IMG/VR virus record: IMGVR_UViG_3300029267_004162
Location: 186,001-250,000 of that record
Source: a virus
Direction: 5' to 3' (one strand)
DNA length: 64,000 bases
Numbering within the stretch: the first letter of the stretch is position 1; each line of letters opens with the position of its first letter. The position numbers and the translations under genes were made by a program. The notes under the pieces are model-generated. The model was not told the DNA's origin, did not search any database, and saw nothing but the letters and a program-made list of their open reading frames with translations. Of this stretch, positions 41,367 to 48,797 are shown piece by piece.

Positions 41367-41567
41367 ATGACAACGAAGCCACAAAATGATCTCTACCAAA
41401 AGGCGTTGGACTCCGTGCGAGCGTATGGCCATCCGAATGTTTGTCATCTTCAAGACCAGCTTAAGATTGGTTCCACAGACGCGCGGCGATTGATTAACCA
41501 AATGTTGAAGAAAGGAGACGTGGTGTGGGACGTCCGCGGCAATCTGAAGCTGCAACTGAAACCGTAA
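41367..41567 (+). CDS. FtsK-gamma-like winged-helix protein
   Basis: 66 residues from ATG 41367 (GAGAGGG upstream); a longer frame from GTG 41241 is possible. DLYQKALDSVRAYG then LQDQLKIGSTDARRLINQM is the pattern of the FtsK C-terminal gamma domain, which reads short polar DNA motifs. As a free domain it may bind phage DNA or host KOPS-like sites to interfere with, or exploit, chromosome translocation. Confidence 0.7.
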   Translation: MTTKPQNDLYQKALDSVRAYGHPNVCHLQDQLKIGSTDARRLINQMLKKGDVVWDVRGNLKLQLKP

Positions 41568-41634
41568 GGGTTATCACCAAGCACTGCTCGCATTATGGTA
41601 AAGCCACGGCGCAGGCCATAAATAGGAGAAGACA

Positions 41635-42153
41635 GTGACTGCCGCGAGAGTGATTCCGGGGAAAGCAGTCGATGTGTTAATTGCCAACAGCCGACGCGGA
41701 CTCGTCCAACCTGCACCAGGCGACCTGGCGGAATCCGAGACCGCGTATGGTCGGGGGTACCAAGACGGAATGCGAGACCTGGCAATGAAGATTTTAACGA
41801 TTGCTAATCCAGCTAAGGACTGGAGAGTAATGGCTGAGGTTGTAATGGTTTGTGTAGCTGACTCCTGTAAGAATCGGGGCGAGGCCAGCGAGGAAACTAA
41901 CTGTCCGTTGTGTAGCAGAGAGATGATACAAATCCCTCGGACTTTTTATGACGCGATCCATCACTCGACCCCACCCACCAAGGGTGTAACCGCAGAGACA
42001 GAGAAATTGCGGCAGATCAAGGAAGCGTGGGAGGCATCACGTGAGGCAGGCAAGCGAAGGGCAACCCACAACGCGGAATGTACTACTCATCGTCCCAGGA
42101 CAGAGTTGGCGGGCGTGTTGCAGGAGATATTCGCCCCTGTCTCATCAGATTAG
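41635..42153 (+). CDS. 172-residue protein with RGYQxGxxDxA motif and zinc ribbon
   Basis: GTG start behind AGGAG. N-terminal AYGRGYQDGMRDLAMKIL is shared with the small protein at 32.3 kb. A zinc ribbon CVADSCKNRG...CPLC follows (about 76-101), then a helical tail. It may be a two-domain regulator built on the same small module. Unknown. Confidence 0.62.
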   Translation: MTAARVIPGKAVDVLIANSRRGLVQPAPGDLAESETAYGRGYQDGMRDLAMKILTIANPAKDWRVMAEVVMVCVADSCKNRGEASEETNCPLCSREMIQIPRTFYDAIHHSTPPTKGVTAETEKLRQIKEAWEASREAGKRRATHNAECTTHRPRTELAGVLQEIFAPVSSD

Positions 42154-42164
42154 GAGACGTGGAA

Positions 42165-42710
42165 ATGGTTCCGAATCAACTCTTCTTCACTCGTGGGGTG
42201 GGTAAGCACCACCACCCCCTGGAATCTTTTGAGGCTGCGTTGCGCGATGCGGGGGTTGCATTGTGCAATTTGGTGAAAGTATCGAGCATCTATCCACCTG
42301 GATGTAAGATCATCTCACGCCGAGCTGGGTTGGCGAAGCTCGTTCCCGGTCAAATAACCTATTGTGTTTTGGCTGAAACTCGTACCAACGAGCCCAATCG
42401 ATTGGTTTCTGCCGGCATAGGACTTGCTGTACCCGCCAAGGGGGATCAGTATGGTTACATTTCCGAGCATCACGGGTATGGACTCACCAAACTCAAGACG
42501 GCTGATTTCGTTGAGGACATGGCTGCTAGTATGTTGGCAACTACGCTTGGCATAGAGTTCAACGCCGACAGTGACTATGATGAACGCCGCGAAGTCTACA
42601 AGATGAGTGGTCAGATTGTCAAAACACGCGCCGTTGTGCAATCCACCGAGGGCGATAAGAATGGTAAATGGACCACAGTTGTGGCTGCGGCCGTCTTCCT
42701 TTTTGAATAA
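42165..42710 (+). CDS. pdaD: pyruvoyl-dependent arginine decarboxylase (PvlArgDC)
   Basis: 181 residues. The self-cleavage site VSSI (S40/S41) in NLVKVSSIYPPGCKII, the ETRTNEPNRLVSAGIGLA strand, QYGYISEHH, and the C-terminal KMSGQIVKTR...WTTVVAAAVFLF match the archaeal and bacterial PvlArgDC family over full length. It cleaves itself to make a pyruvoyl group and decarboxylates arginine to agmatine, the entry to polyamines, which could balance DNA charge in the head. ATG 42165 after GGAGACGTGGAA. Rare in phages. Confidence 0.92.
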   Translation: MVPNQLFFTRGVGKHHHPLESFEAALRDAGVALCNLVKVSSIYPPGCKIISRRAGLAKLVPGQITYCVLAETRTNEPNRLVSAGIGLAVPAKGDQYGYISEHHGYGLTKLKTADFVEDMAASMLATTLGIEFNADSDYDERREVYKMSGQIVKTRAVVQSTEGDKNGKWTTVVAAAVFLFE

Positions 42711-42721
42711 CCGGAGGCAAC

Positions 42722-42922
42722 ATGGATTTTTTGGACGCTTTAACTGAGATGCGGAAAAATCCCGACGTTGAGTTTAGTGATGATGCAGGTCATCGTAATC
42801 GTCTCCATTCGGATGGTCGTTTGGAATACTTCGATAGAGGAAAGGGACAGTGGTGTGACAATCCAGACAGTTTCAACGGACTTTTACTGAATAACTGGCG
42901 GCCAATAAAGACCACAGAGTAA
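42722..42922 (+). CDS. hypothetical 66-residue protein
   Basis: ATG behind GGAGG. Helix at the start, then beta (HRLHSDGRLEYFDRGKGQW is a typical repeat-like hairpin). Unknown; starts 12 bases after the arginine decarboxylase. Confidence 0.6.
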   Translation: MDFLDALTEMRKNPDVEFSDDAGHRNRLHSDGRLEYFDRGKGQWCDNPDSFNGLLLNNWRPIKTTE

Positions 42923-42994
42923 CCACGCCTAATTCGACCCCAAATAGTTTCCAAGGATTCCGGTCTGGCTGCGCGATAGTTTAGCCCTGATGGA

Positions 42995-43192
42995 GTGCGG
43001 CGTTCGTTGCACGGAGAGCATTTTATTCCGTCAGCGGAAGAAATGGTTTGGGCTGTTGTTAAGTTGATGGTCAAATCCAGGGATTTGTTGCCAGTGATTA
43101 AGTGGATGGCCGATGAGCACGAGCCGCCTGATGCTACAGAGACGTATATGTTGATTCCCCCGTATAGTCAGCCAAATAGCGATCACTGTTAG
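42995..43192 (+). CDS. possible 65-residue protein
   Basis: GTG start very close to GGAG; an internal ATG at 43043 is possible. Reads as a helical peptide (EEMVWAVVKLMVKSRDLL). Uncertain start and function. Confidence 0.4.
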   Translation: MRRSLHGEHFIPSAEEMVWAVVKLMVKSRDLLPVIKWMADEHEPPDATETYMLIPPYSQPNSDHC

Positions 43193-43224
43193 TTTCTTGC
43201 TATTGCCTAGTAGGTGGAGATGTA

Positions 43225-43512
43225 ATGCTGCGTCGCGTGGAATTGAAGACAGTAGTAAAGTTGTTGAATGAGCTGTTGGATATTGATCGGGAAGCTATTA
43301 CCCGGTTGTTTGAACACCGCGAGCCATGTGTTGATCTTTTTGTTCAGCACCCCAAAGTTGTTGTAAAAACTATTCCTGGTAGCTCGAAGCCGCATGTGGG
43401 CGTGTTGGGGATTATCAATGGGTTTTTCCGGGAGGGCCACGACCACGGTCCAATTGCTATGCGTTTGCGGCCGGACGGTCAGATTGGTGAGTTCTTGTTG
43501 TATTCTCGTTAA
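43225..43512 (+). CDS. hypothetical 95-residue protein
   Basis: Alpha/beta protein, ATG behind AGGTGGAG. KTVVKLLNELLDIDREAI at the start and a beta-rich end. I know similar unknowns from other large phages but no function. Confidence 0.62.
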   Translation: MLRRVELKTVVKLLNELLDIDREAITRLFEHREPCVDLFVQHPKVVVKTIPGSSKPHVGVLGIINGFFREGHDHGPIAMRLRPDGQIGEFLLYSR

Positions 43513-43564
43513 GTCGTAGTGGGTTTGACAACCGCTGACGAGGCGGTATTCTGCTTACTATTGT

Positions 43565-43617
43565 TGCGGAGTGGCGCAGTTGGTAGCGCGCTGGGTTCAT
43601 AGCCCGGAGGTCGCAGG
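43565..43617 (+). pseudogene. truncated tRNA-Met(CAT)
   Basis: Acceptor TGCGGAG, D-arm GCGC-AGTTGGTA-GCGC, anticodon arm CTGGG-TTCATAG-CCCGG with CAT, variable AGGTC and the first half of the T-stem GCAGG are intact; after that the T-loop, second T-stem strand and acceptor end are missing. No matching 3' half was found downstream. It looks like a tRNA cut off at the T-arm, perhaps by insertion or recombination. Confidence 0.7.
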
Positions 43618-43688
43618 TGGCGGCTGAGCGTTAGGATAAAGGGAAATCTCATGTCACCTTTCCAAGCGGTGTGGATAGGGTTTCTGGT

Positions 43689-44093
43689 ATGTATACTGGA
43701 TGTAGTGTGAAGAACACTCTCTGTACGAATAATGAGTGTACTTTTTGCGGGGTTTGTTGTATCGCATTCCCCATCAAGAGTCTGGGAAAAGACTCCTTGA
43801 CGGTCTGCACACATCTATATTGGGGGGATGGGGGATTCCGCTGTGATGATTATGAGAATAGACCCCCGGAGTGTCGCGCTTTTCAGCCTTGTGTGGTTGG
43901 TGCGATGCGCGTGCTGGATTCACTTCTTTGCCAAATCGATCTTTGGTCCGATGAAGTGTGGGTCACCCTGATGACTGGGATTAAAGCGGGTGGTGGATTG
44001 GATGTGAACCACCCGGAACTGCACCCCCTAATAGAACACTTTGATGCAACCCAAATCAAACGGAAAGACAGGTTCCAAGAATTGACTAGATAG
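43689..44093 (+). CDS. YkgJ-like iron-sulphur/zinc cysteine protein
   Basis: 134 residues from ATG 43689 (AGGG eight bases upstream); GTG 43671 is an alternative. The CTFCGVCC pattern near the start, with later cysteines in DYENRPPECRAFQPC, matches the YkgJ-type cysteine-cluster family. Probably binds an iron-sulphur cluster or zinc; role unknown. Confidence 0.68.
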   Translation: MYTGCSVKNTLCTNNECTFCGVCCIAFPIKSLGKDSLTVCTHLYWGDGGFRCDDYENRPPECRAFQPCVVGAMRVLDSLLCQIDLWSDEVWVTLMTGIKAGGGLDVNHPELHPLIEHFDATQIKRKDRFQELTR

Positions 44094-44256
44094 TGGCTCT
44101 TCGGTTCAACTTCTGTGGAGTGAGTACCCTTTCTTTGCGTAGATCGTTGATAGCCTTAGCAACCTTCTCCCCCGCGCGAACCAACTCGCCCTTGCGATCC
44201 AATTCCTTGAGCCCCTTCACCACGTCTTCGGATATTTTCTTAGCATCTTTGGCCAT
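44086..44256 (-). CDS. 56-residue basic helical protein
   Basis: MAKDAKKISEDVVKGLKELD at the start, basic throughout, no family. The stop lies 8 bases inside the end of the rightward gene on the other strand (convergent). It is the first gene met after the SNF2-like gene in the leftward direction. Its Shine-Dalgarno is weak, but coding text is convincing. Confidence 0.55.
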   Translation of the reverse strand: MAKDAKKISEDVVKGLKELDRKGELVRAGEKVAKAINDLRKERVLTPQKLNRRATI

Positions 44257-44287
44257 GGTGTTACTTACGAGTGTTCGGGCAATCTAT

Positions 44288-47200
44288 TTAATCATCCACT
44301 TCCACCTCTTCTTCTTCCTCTACGTCTGCCTTTCGTTTGGCTTCCCAATTCAAAGTATAAACCTGTTTTAGTACGGTTTGGATTTCTGCTTGATTTTGCA
44401 GGAAGTATTTACCTGGTTTTCGTTCAGACCCTTCGATGTAATCCAGTATTTTAAGAACCAGGGTTTTGTTCGTTTTCTTGAGGTCTAGCCACAGGCTACG
44501 ACGAACTAACTGGAATTTTGCGGCTCGTAGGATGGGTGCCGCTTGGGGGTCCAATTCATCACACAACAGTCCCGGTCGCCCGTTAAAAAGCGTAATGATC
44601 ACGTATGCTTTGGGTTTCTTTTTCGCGGCGACCACTCGCCATTTACCCAAATACTTTAATTGTTCTGTCAAGCCTACCCCACCCTCAGACGCCGTGGTAC
44701 CAGTTACATCCCATAAGTCCAATTTAGTGGCTAGACGTTTTAGGACACTTTTAGCCCGTGCTTTTGTACCACACTCTAAGAACCAGTAGGGATCGGCGTT
44801 GTAAAATCTGTATTTGCCTCTCTTGAGCTTGGTTTTTCCTGCGGGTGCCCACAGGTGGAACGATTCAGGGTAATTGACGATAGTCAAATCTAGTGTATCA
44901 GTTGTATCGTCCGGATCAGCCAACCCCTCACTGTCATGAGGTACGTCTTCATAGGGGTCCCAATCGTAATTAGCCGATTGTCTGATTCGAGGCATTTCTG
45001 CCTTCTCGGAACCCTTGATAGCTTTTGGGGTAGTCTTTTTTTCTATCATCTTCGGACCGAAGAACTTCAATGCTACCTTTGCTTCCTCCTTCTGCTGCTC
45101 TTCCATGTCATGGAACCGTTCTGTATAAGGTGCCATGTCCTCTTCTGTTCGGAAGGTACTGATGTTGTCCAAGTTCATACCAAAGAGTGTAAATTCTGTG
45201 GTATCGGTGTAATCACTATCAACTTTTCGTTTTTCATGCAATTTCGTGACCAACCGAGCGAATTTGGCCATATCCGCAGTCTTTCGAGCCAACAGAATAT
45301 CAACTGAAACCCGGTTTTTCTGACCAGGACGGAAAACGCGGGCGAATGCTTGCTGCATGTCTCCTGGGTTCCAAACCATGCTATACAAGATGGCCCGACT
45401 GGCTACTTGTAAATTTAGCCCTTCTTTTAGGGATTGCATGACAGCTACTAGAACGGTTTTTTCTGGACTGGTTTGGAAAGTGGTGATATTGGCTTTGACA
45501 CTCGCATCATAATACAGCATCTTCCCCTTAAATCTGCTGTGTTCCATAATATGACGGGCTTGACGTTTTTGTTCACAGAAAATAATGACCTTGCCTTTGC
45601 CATCACTACCAAAGTGTTTACCTAGTAACTCATCTACTTTTCCTACTTTAGGGGACACCATGTCCGCTTTTGCTAGAGATTTGGAAAATTTTTCACTGGT
45701 TGGATCATTGATATAACTATAGATCCTCGATAAACGAATGAGGATCTTACTAGGGGCGAAATCCTTTCCTACATTCTCTGGATCGGCCTGAAATTCCTCC
45801 CACGCTGCTGCTAATTCGGGATCAGCCAGAATCTCTTTAACGACTGCTTTTTCAACAGCGACGTAGACTCTTTGTTGAGCGGTGGTAAAATCACAATAAT
45901 GCACTTTTTGCTCTAATTTTGGAAGCATATGCCTCCAAGCACTCGACCGAATACTAACCCCAGCTTCTTCGAGTAACGCTTGTCTAATCTTCTTCTGAGC
46001 ATTGGGTTTCCACACGAGTACCTTGCTCGCGTCATGAACTGCGGCGTATCTGTTGCAAAATTGTTTGTAAGTACCAAAAATGGATGGGTCGAGGAGCCCA
46101 ATAGTACCTACTAAATCAGTGGGGTTGTTGGAAATGATGGTGCCGGAAGCGACACGTTTGATGGGAACAGAGGAAAAAGCCTTACATGCTTGGTGTACAT
46201 TGGTGGAGGGGTTTTTAGCTCGGTGGGCTTCATCGAAACTTACCATATCCACACCAGCCGCCATCATGTCTTTAGGTCGGGTAAAATTTCGAACATACTT
46301 GGGTTTACCTGAAGCAGTAAATTCTCCAGTAGCTAATTCATAGTATTCAGTTGATAAGAATTCATAACTAGTAAGAACAATTGTATTCGGGGGAGCCTTT
46401 TTAATTTGTTCTAGAGCCTGTGCCCATGCGGTTTCTTTATCACCCCCCATTTTATGATATGTTTCAGAATTAATTACTAAAACGTTTACTTGGCCTTTTG
46501 TCCAATTGTGGATTTCATCTTTTTGTTGTGGGATAAGGATATTGGGCATGACGATGCATGGGCGAGTCGCTTTGCCTTTAGCTAGCATGTTTAAGGCATC
46601 GGCCAGCATCGTTAAAGTTTTACCACCACCAGTGTCTACGTCGAGAATGGCTGCATCAGTTTTGTCTAACACAGCCAGAGCATACGCCTGATGAGGCATA
46701 AAATTAACATCGGGTAAACTTGGGACAGTGGGGCAATCTTTAGGAGCAGCGGTAAGGCGCGTTTTTTTGTCGTTTTTAACTTCCTGCGTTAATTTTCCAA
46801 GGACTGCCGCATTTTCCATGAGAAGAGACCACAGGATAAACCGGGGGTGGAGGACAGATAAGCGGCCTATGTGGGCTTCGCCCGCCGCTTGGATGGTTTT
46901 AGGGGTGACTTTCTCGAATTTTCTAATAATCTCAAGAACAGAAGGCTTCCCGTCTTGAGCCCAGCCCGGTGTATTCCAAATCTTCGATGCGTAAATAACA
47001 CCCGCATTAATATGCCAATCTACGAATTCTTGCGTGATTGTACACGCGGGGTCTTCGAATATCTTAATGATGTCCTTGCCGGTAACTGGCTGTGCTCCGG
47101 AGATATCTTCATATCTAGGTTTTCCTTCTCGGAGATACAAGAAATCCCCTTCAGCCATGTTACAATAGGCATAACCGCTCTCACCCTTTTCTATCATTGC

Positions 47201-47683
47201 GTGAAATTGTGCTAGGGTGATCCACCCGTCCCGAATTATAAAGCGTTTCCCATTTGACAACTTTATGGCTTTTGGGGGGCCAAATTTTTTACTGGTCTTG
47301 TCTAACCACCCGGCCAATTCTTCTACAACAGTGTCCTTTTTACTTTCAGGTGGTCCAGCAGACTGAAGTTCAGTCTTTTGATCCCATTCTTCTTCGTCTT
47401 TCCACAAGGATTCTGCTTCAGCTCTCCGCACTGCTTGTTCCGCATCAATGTGCAAACGTGCCCGCACGGCCTCAAATTTGGAAGGGCTTCGAGGAATCCG
47501 GGTCCAATCGGGATTGGGGAGAACGCCTTTTTGTTTGCAAAGCTGGATTAGCAAACGACATATGACAGGCCATTCTTCAGGTTCAAAATTGAGGAGAGTC
47601 CTCAAACCATACACGACCGGAAGATTAACCGGATTGAGTCGTTTGATGGCCTTGATAACACGAAGAGTCTGTTTATTGTTCAT
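44288..47683 (-). CDS. SNF2-like / superfamily 2 helicase
   Basis: 1131 residues. N-terminal 330 residues unknown; then motif I VDTGGGKT, Ia PNILIPQQ, II DEAH (FDEAHRAK), III SGTIISNNP, and motif VI QAFARVFRPGQKNRV, the order and form of SNF2-type translocases. The C-terminal 250 residues include an acidic end (EEEEEVEVDD). It may remodel DNA-protein complexes, drive branch migration at replication restart, or expel host proteins. It is the second largest gene here and leads the leftward unit. Confidence 0.85.
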   Translation of the reverse strand: MNNKQTLRVIKAIKRLNPVNLPVVYGLRTLLNFEPEEWPVICRLLIQLCKQKGVLPNPDWTRIPRSPSKFEAVRARLHIDAEQAVRRAEAESLWKDEEEWDQKTELQSAGPPESKKDTVVEELAGWLDKTSKKFGPPKAIKLSNGKRFIIRDGWITLAQFHAMIEKGESGYAYCNMAEGDFLYLREGKPRYEDISGAQPVTGKDIIKIFEDPACTITQEFVDWHINAGVIYASKIWNTPGWAQDGKPSVLEIIRKFEKVTPKTIQAAGEAHIGRLSVLHPRFILWSLLMENAAVLGKLTQEVKNDKKTRLTAAPKDCPTVPSLPDVNFMPHQAYALAVLDKTDAAILDVDTGGGKTLTMLADALNMLAKGKATRPCIVMPNILIPQQKDEIHNWTKGQVNVLVINSETYHKMGGDKETAWAQALEQIKKAPPNTIVLTSYEFLSTEYYELATGEFTASGKPKYVRNFTRPKDMMAAGVDMVSFDEAHRAKNPSTNVHQACKAFSSVPIKRVASGTIISNNPTDLVGTIGLLDPSIFGTYKQFCNRYAAVHDASKVLVWKPNAQKKIRQALLEEAGVSIRSSAWRHMLPKLEQKVHYCDFTTAQQRVYVAVEKAVVKEILADPELAAAWEEFQADPENVGKDFAPSKILIRLSRIYSYINDPTSEKFSKSLAKADMVSPKVGKVDELLGKHFGSDGKGKVIIFCEQKRQARHIMEHSRFKGKMLYYDASVKANITTFQTSPEKTVLVAVMQSLKEGLNLQVASRAILYSMVWNPGDMQQAFARVFRPGQKNRVSVDILLARKTADMAKFARLVTKLHEKRKVDSDYTDTTEFTLFGMNLDNISTFRTEEDMAPYTERFHDMEEQQKEEAKVALKFFGPKMIEKKTTPKAIKGSEKAEMPRIRQSANYDWDPYEDVPHDSEGLADPDDTTDTLDLTIVNYPESFHLWAPAGKTKLKRGKYRFYNADPYWFLECGTKARAKSVLKRLATKLDLWDVTGTTASEGGVGLTEQLKYLGKWRVVAAKKKPKAYVIITLFNGRPGLLCDELDPQAAPILRAAKFQLVRRSLWLDLKKTNKTLVLKILDYIEGSERKPGKYFLQNQAEIQTVLKQVYTLNWEAKRKADVEEEEEVEVDD

Positions 47684-47732
47684 GTGCGATCTACCTATAT
47701 TCTGCTGTGGCGTCGGATCTTGTGGGTTCGGT

Positions 47733-48713
47733 TCATTTCTTGTCTAATGTTGTTAGACTTTCAGTAAAAGTCGGGGTTTTACCGAGGACACCCTTTTCTA
47801 TAATGTAATGGTCACCCACCCTAGTGCTGTATTGTTTAACGAATTCAGGACTCATCTTACCGTAAATTTGTCTAAGGATAGTGGGGTACCTTTGATCAAA
47901 CTTCGCTTCACGCTCACTATAATCATCTCGCAGCAATTCCACGGCGGATAGAATCTTGTTACTACCACGAAAAGTGATGGGAGCATCAATACGAAGGTTG
48001 AGAAAACCAGTGTCTCCCTTTACTTCTTGAACTTTTACGAACCAACGCATCTTTTTGATTAAGTTGGCTAGCATTCTCCGAAGAAGGGACGTAAAATGTT
48101 GTTCTTTGGAGAATTCTCTTTCCCCAGCAGAATGAGGAGGATATCGTGTGGCGTGAGCGACGCGTTCTCTCCAGTATTCCCATAGATAATTTGTGACGTG
48201 GGGGCGCAAGGCTTTCCAGCGCTTGTCTGAAAAGCTCTTAGCAAACTTGGTTTTGTGAATACCATCCCCCCGACCAGTAGCGCGGTAATCCAATGTAGCG
48301 CGAAAGTGATCTGCTGCTCGTCGGATGATTTTCTTGACCACCCGAGGATTTTTGTTTAACTCCAGTACCCAATAATTGGTAAGCTCAACCAATTTCAGCG
48401 AAGGGGCTAAGGCATCATGTGGCATGGGTAAGTTATCTTCATCCGGCAAAGCTGTTTTGGTTTCAACCTGAACTTCAAAGATAACAGGAGTACCACCAGA
48501 TTTTTCTACCGCTCGATTGGCACTACTGTAAGCGGTGAACCAATTAAACGTTAGGTAAGTCCCGGAGTAAGACCCCTTCCATATATATTCTTTTTGATCC
48601 CATACTTTTGTTTGAGGGTTGACCACAAATCCTTCACGTAGAATACGCCGTGCAGCGCGGGATGATGTCCCGTGCCAAACCCGTTTGCGGGTTGATTGTA
48701 AGTGGAAGGCCAT
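47733..48713 (-). CDS. putative ADP-ribosyltransferase
   Basis: 326 residues. VWHGTSS has the H14 of the H-Y-E type NAD-binding core, GTYLTF the aromatic Y53, followed by TAYSSANRA and an acidic strand VIFEVQVE (E80 or E84) where the catalytic glutamate would be. The C-terminal two thirds are helical and basic and unrecognised, perhaps the target-binding part. Lying beside the tail sheath gene, it could be packaged in the virion as T4 Alt is. Assignment rests on motifs and spacing and is only moderately sure. Confidence 0.6.
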   Translation of the reverse strand: MAFHLQSTRKRVWHGTSSRAARRILREGFVVNPQTKVWDQKEYIWKGSYSGTYLTFNWFTAYSSANRAVEKSGGTPVIFEVQVETKTALPDEDNLPMPHDALAPSLKLVELTNYWVLELNKNPRVVKKIIRRAADHFRATLDYRATGRGDGIHKTKFAKSFSDKRWKALRPHVTNYLWEYWRERVAHATRYPPHSAGEREFSKEQHFTSLLRRMLANLIKKMRWFVKVQEVKGDTGFLNLRIDAPITFRGSNKILSAVELLRDDYSEREAKFDQRYPTILRQIYGKMSPEFVKQYSTRVGDHYIIEKGVLGKTPTFTESLTTLDKK

Positions 48714-48739
48714 AGTCTAACCTCAGTGAAACCAAATAC

Positions 48740-48780
48740 ATTAAGTCCCCCCCTTCTTTTCACGGAAGAGGGGACTTAAT
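48740..48780. terminator. bidirectional hairpin between sheath and transferase genes
   Basis: TTAAGTCCCC pairs with GGGGACTTAA around an inner CTTC/GAAG stem. It follows the sheath stop in the leftward direction; the T-run is short, so efficiency is unclear. Confidence 0.65.
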
Positions 48781-48797
48781 TAGCCTGAGGAAAGAAC

